A DNA stretch of 64,000 nt from Acidimicrobiia bacterium. Lineage in GTDB: Bacteria; Acidobacteriota; Vicinamibacteria; Vicinamibacterales; CAVVIG01. This document shows positions 26,527-34,002 of this stretch, in pieces. A program made the position numbers and the translations under genes. Numbering within the stretch: the first letter of the stretch is position 1; every line of letters begins with the position of its first letter. The notes beneath the pieces are model-generated. The model was given only the letters and a program-made list of their open reading frames with translations, was not told the DNA's origin and did not search any database. The stretch covers positions 62,001 to 126,000 of the forward strand of contig VFZL01000002.1 in the NCBI GenBank assembly GCA_016871175.1. Direction: 5' to 3'.

Positions 26527-26542
26527 TTTTGAGCACTCAAAA
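26527..26542. promoter_or_regulatory. Palindrome upstream of the TonB receptor
   Basis: TTTTGAG-CA-CTCAAAA is a perfect 7-2-7 inverted repeat, 15 bases before the preferred start of the receptor. It could be an operator or part of the leader RNA. Confidence 0.5.
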
Positions 26543-26647
26543 GATTACCCCGATTCCAGTGCGGGTGTCCAGTGGTGGATTCGCGCAAGGGGAGGCCCCA
26601 GATCAGCTGTCGGCTCGAGTGGCCCGAATCCTCAGCCAAGTGCGTCG

Positions 26648-26930
26648 TGGCTGGCGTCGGCGTTCGTCCAGAGCGCCTGTCGGCGCGGCTTCACGGCGAC
26701 CTATGTGCGGATGCCGCGGCTCCTCCACGAGCTCGCGGTCAGTCGCGGCGACGGCTCGTATGCGTGCCTGCTGGTGCGACTGGCCAAGCTCGATCTGCTC
26801 GCGATCGAGGATTGGCCGCTGGCGCTGCTCACCGCTGCCGAGCGGCGGGATCTGCTCGAGGTAATCGAGGATCGCAGCGAGCGGGCCGCGACGCTCATCG
26901 CCAGTCAGCTGCCGGCGTACTCGTCTTCAG
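26648..26930 (+). pseudogene. istB: IS21-family IstB ATPase fragment
   Basis: The reading frame gives SACRRGFTATYVRMPRLLHE, SRGDGSYACLLVRLAKLDLL, AIEDWPLALLTAAERRDLLE and ATLIASQLPA. This is the middle of the IstB transposition helper ATPase, including the Walker B-like AIEDW. The Walker A half and the C-terminal end are missing. It is followed in the same frame by an istA-like fragment, an order opposite to that of an intact IS21, so two damaged copies or a rearrangement are present. Confidence 0.78.
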
Positions 26931-27004
26931 CCGTCATCACCAGGTTGCTCTCGAATTGGAACTGCTGCTCGGGCGTGGCGTCCCTGGGGCAGGCGTCGGA
27001 CGGA

Positions 27005-27314
27005 TCAACTCGACTCTTCGAGATGGTGAAGGGACGGGGCTATCCCTGCTCGGTCGTGCAGCTGCGGCGCGCGGTCCGTCTAATCCGCCGCGCGGCCCCC
27101 CCCCGACGGTCTATCGCCGTCTGACCATGCTGGCGGGGGAAGAAGCGCAAGTCGCCTGGGGCGCGTTGGCTCGATGCGCATCGGGCACGGCGTGCGCCCG
27201 CTGTCGGGCTTTGTGATGGTGCTAGCGTATTCGCGCGCCGTCGTTGCGCTCTTCATCCTCGACCAGACGCTCGAAAGTTTTCTCCACGGCCACGTCGAGG
27301 CGTTTGCCGCCTAG
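27005..27314 (+). pseudogene. istA: IS21-family IstA transposase, N-terminal fragment
   Basis: Three frames carry consecutive IstA pieces: LFEMVKGRGYPCSVVQLRRA, then VYRRLTMLAGEEAQVAWGAL, then RIGHGVRPLSGFVMVLAYSR and LDQTLESFLHGHVEAFAA. The GEEAQVxWG motif carries the first catalytic position in this family, where aspartate is usual; here it is alanine (VAWG). The last piece ends at TAG (27312-27314), where tryptophan is normal in IstA. Confidence 0.75.
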
Positions 27315-27600
27315 CCGGGCGTCGCCCGCCTCCTAGCGTTCGCGGAACGCGTTCTGCCGCGCGCGGTCGACCTCTGGGTGCAGGCGTCGCTCGAACAACG
27401 CCAGCGGTTCCAACAACTGTTCTTTCCGGACGGAATTGCGTTCGACGGAACGGCTTTGTTCGAACCGCCGTAAGCGCACCGGCCTTCAACTACTTGCAGC
27501 CGATTGAGACTGGGAATGAAGGTGTGGTGGACCAGGAACCGCGCCAGTTGGAACCACATCGCCCGCTGGTTGCGCTCCCTGGACGAACTGCGATCCGCTG
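27315..27600 (+). pseudogene. Serine site-specific recombinase, C-terminal fragment
   Basis: The frame reads RAVDLWVQASLEQRQRFQQL and FFPDGIAFDGTALF, then after a one-base shift near 27470 VSAPAFNYLQPIETGNEG. This is the characteristic C-terminal end of large serine recombinases (DLWxxAxxEQrxRLQxxLFPxGxxFDG). The catalytic N-terminal resolvase domain is absent. It is joined directly to the istA fragment. Confidence 0.7.
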
Positions 27601-27620
27601 GCCCCGCCTAGCCGCTCGAC

Positions 27621-28032
27621 TCAGTCGTCCTTTGGCAGCCGGTCCCGAGGTCCCGGTGACTTCGCCTTCCAGCTTCGGCCGGGGCCTTCCTCACAGGCCA
27701 GCAGGTAGCCGTCGTCCATCAACTCGAGCCGACGCTCGGGCCTCGGATTCTTGAGCAGGTCGAGCACGGCCCGCCGCCATACCTCCACTCGCTCGGCCAG
27801 CCGGCGTGACTGTCGCACCCGGGAAACCACGACAGTGGCCTCGGTCGGCCTGTCGAAGAGGAAGTCCTCGTCATGAGTCAGGAACAACACGCCCCTGTCG
27901 AGGAGACGCTCCCTGATGTGCTGATCCGACGTCCCGCGCAAGCCGAGCGTGATGATGTGTTCAACGCTCTCGCCATCCGTCGAGAGCGCGGAACAGCGCG
28001 AGGGGGAAGTTCTCGTCGAGCAGGATCTTCAA
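27621..28032 (-). pseudogene. DUF5615 PIN-like toxin, frameshifted
   Basis: The gene would start at TTG (28030-28032), overlapping the DUF433 stop as TTGA. It reads LKILLDENFPLALFRAL, the metal-binding N-terminus of DUF5615 PIN-like nucleases, then runs into a stop. One base less near 27990 restores DGESVEHIITLGLRGTSDQ and LLDRGVLFLTHDEDFLF, the rest of the domain with its acidic residues. About 136 residues would be restored. It is the toxin partner of the DUF433 protein and is presumably inactive as read. Confidence 0.8.
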
Positions 28033-28271
28033 GACGCCTGGCGAACGGCGGGTGGCAAGTGCGCGGCGACGTATGCCGCGTAGGCCAGCGCAGCACGCAC
28101 TTGTTCGACTGAGAGCTGGTACTCACTCGCGACGGTCTCGACCGTTTCGCCCGCTGCGACAAGTCCGACCACGGTGGCGACATCCATCCTGGTTCCCGCG
28201 ATACAGGGCTTCCCGAACCGCACGTCGGGGTTCATCGTGATACCGGGGAACACCTCCATTGAGCCAGCCAT
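28029..28271 (-). CDS. DUF433 antitoxin
   Basis: 80 residues with the DUF433 pattern ITMNPDVRFGKPCIAGTRMD, then TVETVASEYQLSVEQVRAAL. This is a small helix-turn-helix-like protein. DUF433 and DUF5615 genes form type II toxin-antitoxin-like pairs (VapB/VapC-related). The overlapping TTGA junction with the downstream toxin gene supports that arrangement. The antitoxin is intact, while the toxin is shifted. Confidence 0.85.
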   Translation of the reverse strand: MAGSMEVFPGITMNPDVRFGKPCIAGTRMDVATVVGLVAAGETVETVASEYQLSVEQVRAALAYAAYVAAHLPPAVRQAS

Positions 28272-28357
28272 GTTGAGTCGACTCTAGCATACGCATCCGC
28301 GCGGGATCCGCTATTCTATTCGGGCGGTCTGGAGGCAGCTACCGCATGCGGGACGAC

Positions 28358-28558
28358 ATGGCAAAGGTGGTGACCGAACGGCCTCGGCGCGGGCACCGCA
28401 ACGCGAGCAAGAAGACGTCGGGTCCACGCATCTGGCGGTTCGATCCGGAGAGCGAGTACGACGAGCCCACTCGTCTCCCTGTTGCTCGCGGTCGCCAGTA
28501 CGGCTACGACGCGAAAGCGTTCTCGGACCTGGTCAACCCGCACATGCGGGTTCCGTAA
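28358..28558 (+). pseudogene. Conserved short protein, N-terminal fragment
   Basis: A 66-residue frame starting MAKVVTERPRRGHRNASKKT and ending YGYDAKAFSDLVNP then HMRVP. The opening matches a recurrent uncharacterised family whose members continue with a region like LRRFLRKQVGRPWDKVxSE. Here that region is missing and the frame ends at IS21-like repeats, so the gene was cut by an insertion. The family recognition is from memory and moderate. Confidence 0.5.
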
Positions 28559-28595
28559 ATTCTGACCGTTCCTTTTCCGGAAATTCTGGCCGCTC
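28551..28595 (+). repeat. Pair of imperfect 21-bp direct repeats, probable IS21 end
   Basis: TTCCGTAAATTCTGACCGTTC (21 bases, 28551-28571) and TTCCGGAAATTCTGGCCGCTC (28575-28595), written here only to locate the two copies, match at 18 of 21 positions with period 24. IS21-family ends carry such multiple repeats, and an istA tail follows immediately. They probably mark the terminus of a deleted element. Confidence 0.6.
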
Positions 28596-28598
28596 TAT

Positions 28599-28760
28599 CG
28601 CGCCGAGTACGTGGCCGCCGTGTCCGGCAAGCGCGCCAAGCGGTATCTCCAGCGCGAGCACTTGCTCGCGCTGAGGCGTCCGGCGTTGGAGTACTCGTCT
28701 GCGGCCCGCCGTCCCGACCGGCGTCCCTGTCAACGTGAGGCGCCACGTATCGGTGGACGT
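28599..28760 (+). pseudogene. istA: IS21-family IstA, C-terminal fragment
   Basis: The frame AEYVAAVSGKRAKRYLQREH, LLALRRPALEY, then after a shift PVNVRRHVS resembles the C-terminus of IS21 transposases (GKRAxRYLQREHLLxLGPxAxxYLxxLxxRRP). It abuts the PD40 pseudogene on one side and the repeats on the other. Confidence 0.55.
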
Positions 28761-28764
28761 TTTG

Positions 28765-29884
28765 GCACGGAGAAAATCAGCCGTCTCGTCGACGCCGACC
28801 AGATGCCTGCGGCCGTGGCCGCCGACCACCTGCTCTTCATCCGAAGCGGCAGCCTGCATGCCCAGGCGCTCGACCTCCAGAAACGCGAGTTGGGTCAGCG
28901 ACAGGTGCTGGTCGTCCGAGGCAGCGCAGGGGTGCTCTTCTCGGCATCCACCTCGGGAGCCATCGTCTATCGCAGCCGACTCGCGCCTGCAAAGCAGCAG
29001 TTCATCTGGATGAACCGGACCGGCGGAGAGATCACGCGGTTCGGCGAGGCGTCGATCGGGGGCAACAGTCCGAGTCTCTCGCCTGATGGCCGCCTGGTCG
29101 CAATGGGGCGCACTGTTGACGGGAATCTGGATATCTGGCTCCTGGATGCAAGAGGCGGCACGATCCGGCTCACCTCAGCGCCGGCGATTGACAACTCCCC
29201 GGTGTGGTCACCGGACGGTCGACGCATCGCTTTCGAGTCGTACGCCGATGGGCGAACCGCGACCTCTATCAGAAGGCCGCCGACGGCTCTGCGAACCAGA
29301 AGCTGCTACTCTCGACGGCGTATCCGAAATTCCCCACCGACTGGTCGCGAGACGGCAGGTTCGTTCTCTATCATGAAAGCCATCCCCAATCTGGTATGGA
29401 CGTGTGGGCCCTTCCGATGAGCGGGGAACCGAAGCCGTTCCCGGCTGTTCGGACAGACGCTGACGAGCAAGATGCCCAACTATCGCCCGATGGGAGATGG
29501 ATCGCGTATGCGTCCAACGAAACCGGGCGGATGGAAGTGTACGTGCAAGCGTTTCCCGGCCCTGGCGCCAAGACGGCGATTTCGACGGCAGGCGGCACGC
29601 AACCTCGATGGCGCGGCGATGCCCAGGAGCTCTTCTACATTGCCGCCGATCGGAGCTTGACGTCGGTGCCCATCCGCACGTCGCCTGATGGACGCGTGCT
29701 CGAGGCCGGTGCCAAGACGCCGCTCTTCCCATCGCGGACGCCGATGGCGGAGCCGTTCAGTGGCATCCAGTATTCCGTCTCACCCGACGGCCAACGCTTC
29801 CTCGTGAACGCACTCATCGAAGACAGCCCGGCGCCCCCGCTCGGGGTGATCCTCAACTGGCGGCCGAAGCGTCCGCCGAACTGA
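28765..29884 (+). pseudogene. TolB/PD40 beta-propeller protein, 5'-truncated and frameshifted
   Basis: The first part reads LVDADQMPAAVAADHLLFIR, SPSLSPDGRLVAMGRT, DIWLLDARGG and SPVWSPDGRRIAFES. After a one-base loss in a G run near 29250 the next frame continues RDLYQKAADGSANQKLLLST, DAQLSPDGRWIAYASNETGR and FSGIQYSVSPDGQRFLVN to a TGA at 29882. Repeated SPDGRxIA blades define a TolB-like propeller. In this phylum such propellers are usually the C-terminal half of serine/threonine kinases or of adenylate-cyclase/transcription-factor fusions. The N-terminal catalytic part is missing, probably removed by the IS21 element. Confidence 0.78.
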
Positions 29885-29988
29885 GATCGAGGCGCGAGGG
29901 CCGCGCCGCCGTGAGCCGCGCAGTCGGCCGCTCACACATCGCGCCATGACGACGCAACGCGCGGAGCCGTGTTACCCTCGCAAAGAAC

Positions 29989-30549
29989 ATGCGCCCTGAA
30001 CGGACGCGACAGCCGGCAACCTACGCCGACCTGCTGAAGGTGCCCGACCACCTCGTGGCGGAGATTCTCGATGAAACGCTCTACGTCAACCCGAGGTCGG
30101 CGCCCCGACACGCCGGCGCGAGCTCCGGGATTGGCGGGTTGCTGTGGGGCCCCTTCGATCGCGGAAGAGGCGGTCCCGGAGGCTGGCGCATCCTCTTCGA
30201 GCCCGAGCTTCACCTGGCGTCCGACGTGCTGGTGCCCGATCTGGCCGGCTGGCGACGCGACCGGCTGCCTTCCCTTCCAGTCGAGGCCTTCTTCGTCCTC
30301 GCTCCAGATTGGGTCTGCGAAGTGTTCTCTCCCGCCACCGCCTCGATGGACCGCGTGAAGAAGCTGGCGATCTACGCCCGCGAACAGGTGCGTCACGCGT
30401 GGCTGGTCGATCCGCTGGCGCGCACACTCGAGGTGCTGCGGCTCGAGAACGATCGCTGGTCGATCGTGACCACGTGCGCCGACCAGGACGTCGTGCGCGC
30501 CGAGCCCTTCGCGGCTCTCGAGCTCGACCTCTCGCTGCTCTGGGAGTGA
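29989..30549 (+). CDS. Uma2-family (DUF820) putative endonuclease
   Basis: 186 residues from the ATG at 29989. The PD-(D/E)xK-like pattern of Uma2 proteins is seen in EPELHLASDVLVPDLAGW, followed by PDWVCEVFSPATASMDRVKK and YARE. The rest has HAWLVDPLARTLEVLRL, as usual. The biochemical role is unknown; Uma2 genes are very common in mobile-rich regions. It is the only intact gene between 28.3 and 32.6 kb. Confidence 0.85.
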   Translation: MRPERTRQPATYADLLKVPDHLVAEILDETLYVNPRSAPRHAGASSGIGGLLWGPFDRGRGGPGGWRILFEPELHLASDVLVPDLAGWRRDRLPSLPVEAFFVLAPDWVCEVFSPATASMDRVKKLAIYAREQVRHAWLVDPLARTLEVLRLENDRWSIVTTCADQDVVRAEPFAALELDLSLLWE

Positions 30550-30667
30550 CACACGCGTCGGCGGCAGGACGCCGCCACCACGAAGCGACTGCTCGGCCGA
30601 TTGCTTGACCGAGTCCCGGACGATGAAGACCCTGATCGACAGGTCAGCAGGTTCGAGCCGATTCCCG

Positions 30668-32140
30668 CTACAGCCCGAACACCCAGACCGCCGCGCCGCC
30701 GGTCGGCGTCTCGGCGGCGAGGCCCCGCCGCTTGCGGAACGCGTTGCAGGTGCGCGACAAGTCGCTCACGTGGTTGTTGCGCAGCCCGACGACCACGGCG
30801 ACGTACTGCGCGCGGCCCACGCGGTAGGTGACGGTGCTCGAGCTGGGCAGGTCGTCGAGCGGCGCCTGCCAGAGCAGTTCGCCCGGTGCGTCGTCGAAGG
30901 CCTTGAGCGCCGGATCGAGGTCGCCCGAGAACACGACGCCGCCCGCCGTGGCCAGCAGCGACGTCGAGGGCGGCGCCGCCTGATGGTGCACCCACCCGAG
31001 CGTGCGGCCCTTGACGTCCTTCGCCTGCAGGCGTCCTATCTTGCCGTCCGCGGCATCGGGGTGCTCGGCCGAGCTGATCCCCACGCCCGAGGTGAGCAGC
31101 TTCGTGCCCTCCGGACCCATGCGGTTGCACTACTCCGTCAGCGGCAGATACAGAAGGCCGGTTCGCGGACTGTACGAAGTCGGCGGCCAGGCCCGCGCGC
31201 CTGACACGCCCGGGCACATGATCGTCGGCCGCTCGGGACTCGGCAGCCTCTCGGGATCGATCGTTTTCGCGCCGGTCTTGCGGTCGATGTCGGTGACGAT
31301 GTTCTGCGTGCCCGCGTCGATCGAGAAGAGGTACTCGCCCGTGGCGGCGTCGAGCGCGTCGAGAATGGCCATCTTCCCGACGTTCATCACGACGCGGCGC
31401 GGGCGGCCGCCGACGTCCAGCGTGAGGAGCTGCCGCTCGAAGACCCAGTCGAGATCCCACTGGTCGTTCGCGAGGTGCTGGTAGTACCAGACCAGCTTGC
31501 CCGTGTCGGGATTGAGCGCGATCGTGCAGTTCGTGTAGAGCGCGTCGCGCGACGTGTCCGCCTCGCCCGAGGGGTGAAGCAGCGGTCCGGTGTCGTAGGT
31601 CGGCGCGACGCCGTAGTAGATCAGGTGCAGCCGCCGGTCGTACGTGCCTTGATGCCACACCGACCCGCCGCTGCGCTTGTCGAGCGGCAGCCCGTTCCAG
31701 CGGTTCCCTCCGCCCTCCTCCGGCCGGGCAATCGTGTGGAACCGCCAGACTTCACGCCCCGTCCTCCGGTGGATGCCGACGATGAACCCGCCGCCTGGCG
31801 CAAAGCTCGCGGTGACGCCCTGGATCACCTTGTCGCCGACCACGAACGGGGCGCTCCGCAGTTGAAAGCGCGCGCGCGCCTCGGAAGACCCCGGCGTGTC
31901 GATGCGGTGGCTCCAGATCCGCTCGCCGGTCCGCGCGTTGAGCGCCAGCACCTCGAGATCCGAGGTCGGCACGATCACCTGATCGCCGGCGAGGGCCAGG
32001 CCCATTTTCCGGCTCGAGGGCCCGGCCGGCCTGTGGCGGTAGCGCCAGAGCTCGCGTCCGCTCGTGCCGTCGAGCGCGAGCACGGTGTCGGGAATCGTCT
32101 GCAGGAACAGGACGCCGTCGTGCAGACGATCGCCGACATT
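30668..32140 (-). pseudogene. PQQ-dependent dehydrogenase (quinoprotein alcohol/glucose type), 5'-truncated, with an in-frame TAG
   Basis: An eight-bladed quinoprotein propeller, periplasmic, that would oxidise an alcohol or sugar. Typical motifs are TVLALDGTSGRELWRYRHRP, GGSVWHQGTYD, TNCTIALNPDTGKLVWYYQH, DWDLDW-like DQWDLDWVFE, and at the end ATAGGVVFSGDLD and GGAAVWVFGL. The 5' end is lost, starting abruptly at VGDRLHDGVLFLQ. Within the gene TAG at 31130-31132 follows LLYLPLTE, and the same frame continues CNRMGPEGTKLLTSGVGIS to the proper end. Without the TAG there would be 490 codons; about 100 N-terminal residues are missing. Confidence 0.85.
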
Positions 32141-32309
32141 AGAGGCCTCTCGATGGTGGGGTCCGTCGCGGAGGCACACCGATGCCCGCCGATCGGACAC
32201 GCCCGGCTCCCGCCACAGCGCAGGTTGGCCCAAGCACGCTGCGGTGCGCGGGCCGAAGCCTGTCGTGACCAAAAGGCAACGCCGGTCCTAAGCCGGGACG
32301 GATCGGCGA

Positions 32310-32640
32310 GGAGTCGGATACAGCGTCGGGCGCAAGCTCGCGCAGACCGGCCACGAGAAGGAACGCTTGCCGCAGTTCGATCGGATTCCGAGCTCGAAGG
32401 TCCAGGTCCTTCCGCTGATCGTGAAGTTCGGTGTCGCAGGCCGGTCGGTGGCCGTCTTCACGGAAGCGCTCGGGGCGCAGCGCCATCACGGACGCGTCGT
32501 CATGCTTGTGAACGAGCACTCGTCCAGCGCTGCGGAGATGGTTGCGGGCGTTCGTGGCGCGACGAACCCCAGAGTCATGGTCACGAGATGCCGACCCGCA
32601 CGCCATCGGCTCCGTCGTCACGGAGTTCGTGACGGCGCCT
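32310..32640 (+). pseudogene. S41-family peptidase fragment
   Basis: GVGYSVGRKLAQTGHEKERL, PQFDRIPSSKV, SVAVFTEALGAQRHHGRVVM and LVNEHSSSAAEMVAG are the C-terminal catalytic segment of S41 (C-terminal processing/tricorn-like) proteases, with the nucleophile serine in SSSAAEM. Both flanks are lost. It lies head-to-head with the truncated quinoprotein gene, so the junction near 32150-32300 is a rearrangement point. Confidence 0.65.
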
Positions 32641-32660
32641 GGCACCTCATCAAACAGCTT

Positions 32661-33302
32661 CTACTTCGCCTCGCCTTTGCGCAGGAGCTCCATGTGTTGT
32701 TGCGCCTGCTGCAGCCCGCCTTCAGGGGCATCCCAGTTGATGCGGCCGTCCTTGTTGGCGTCGACGCCCGCGGTCAGCTGCTCGACCGAGGCGCTCGCTT
32801 CGGTCATCAGCTTGTGGGCCTCTGCGGCCGATGTCGCCGCGCGCACCTTCTGTGCCAACGCGACGATTTCATCGGTCTTCTTCGCCACGTTGTTGGCGGC
32901 GGCCGCGACGTGCCCTGCATGCGTTTTCACGCTCGCCGACGCGCTCTCGACTTTGGCCGCAAACTGGATGTGCTGCGCCACGCCGGTGGCGGCTCGCTTG
33001 ACGCCGTAGCCCTGTCCGGGCCCTTTCATTTCGACCGACGGGTCGAGCGCGTGGATCACGTGACCGGCATGCAGCTTGAGTCCGTCGAGGTTGTCTGGAG
33101 CCTTGAGCGCCAACATCGCGTGCTGCGACGCGACTTTCGCCTCGGCGAACGCGGTAGGTAAGAGCCCCTGGCTGTTCGGCGTGCCCTGCATGCTGTCCAT
33201 GACATGCCCGATGTGCGCCTGAATCATGTCCCCCTGTTGCGCTAGCGACGCGGCGCCGGCCAGCAGGACGAGCCCGAACGTGACACATGTTGCCTTTCGC
33301 AT
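32661..33302 (-). CDS. Exported histidine-motif protein with a calcium-loop-like end
   Basis: 213 residues from the ATG at 33302 (GGGGG purine-rich site upstream). A signal peptide ends near residue 22. The mature part is helical and repeats H-x-GHV at residues 30-34, 78-82 and 128-132, with further histidines at 61, 84, 111 and 163. A DxNxDGxIN loop (residues 181-189) precedes the C-terminus. The pattern suggests metal binding in the periplasm, perhaps like small metal-binding helical proteins, but I do not recognise a named family. A TAGAAT element lies 35 bases upstream. Confidence 0.75.
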   Translation of the reverse strand: MRKATCVTFGLVLLAGAASLAQQGDMIQAHIGHVMDSMQGTPNSQGLLPTAFAEAKVASQHAMLALKAPDNLDGLKLHAGHVIHALDPSVEMKGPGQGYGVKRAATGVAQHIQFAAKVESASASVKTHAGHVAAAANNVAKKTDEIVALAQKVRAATSAAEAHKLMTEASASVEQLTAGVDANKDGRINWDAPEGGLQQAQQHMELLRKGEAK

Positions 33303-33470
33303 GTCGCCCCCTTCACATGATGTGTGTGAACGCCGTATTCTAGACCGACCCCGCGAAGGTTCACCGAACAACCCCCCACCAGGCGGCCCGGAGCGCCGCC
33401 ACCACGACGGCGGCGACGTGGACGCTGGAGTACAACTGGCGGCGATTGCTGTCGTCGGGGGAAGCGGACG

Positions 33471-33590
33471 TGAAGGGTCAGCGATCTTGAACTCGCCGGC
33501 GGCGTGCTCGACCGGATCGACCCACACGAGCGCATCGTGGGAGCGATCGGGCGCGTAGATCCTGCCGTGGAGGGTTGGCGATCGACGAGC
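33471..33590 (-). pseudogene. Fragment related to the haem-propeller proteins
   Basis: On the minus strand the frame reads RSPTLHGRIYAPDRSHDALV then WVDPVEHAAGEFKIADPSRP. It aligns with the blade around RNPTLYPNGPVYGVGGAGLV and ITDPVTHRSEQLNM of the neighbouring plus-strand haem-propeller gene. Only this piece remains, and the flanks do not continue the match. It is probably a relic of a third copy. Confidence 0.45.
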
Positions 33591-33942
33591 GACGGTCAGA
33601 CCCGCGTGCGTGTGGCTGACCCTTGCTCCGCATGGCTGTCCCCCGTTCTCTGTGCCAGGTATTGACGGTCCGTGATCCGGTCCTCATCTCGACCCACAGA
33701 CGCGTGGGCGGCAGCCAGCGCGCTACGCGCTGCGGCCTCTTGCCGTGACGCCAGCCGACCCGCGTGACCGGCGGCGCGCCCGCCGATAGTGACACCATCG
33801 CTTCGGCCGCCGCGCTGGAGCCACGTGTGCCCGCGCCATCGAGCCGGAGGGCCGGGGCGCACTACCGAACTGAAAACGCCCTGCCGCCGAGGCCTGTCCG
33901 GCCTTGATCGTCTCGCTTGTGGTCCAGACCGATGTTCCCTGG

Positions 33943-33948
33943 TAGAAT
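33943..33948 (+). promoter_or_regulatory. Candidate -10 element TAGAAT of the haem-propeller gene
   Basis: GGTAGAATCC lies 55 bases upstream of the ATG at 34003. The same TAGAATC occurs upstream of both sugar-dehydrogenase genes at comparable distances. No convincing -35 is seen. Confidence 0.4.
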
Positions 33949-34002
33949 CCCCGTTTGATTGGATTTCAGGTTCCCGCGGAAGCCTCAGCAAGGGAGGATT
34001 CG

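Larger units (their letters stand above)
33303..34002. other. Intergenic region with a fossil propeller fragment
   Basis: About 700 bases between a minus-strand and a plus-strand gene. It contains a short minus-strand fragment (33471-33590, listed separately) and promoter-like elements at both ends. The remainder, 33591-33940, shows no coding signature in any frame. Confidence 0.5.
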
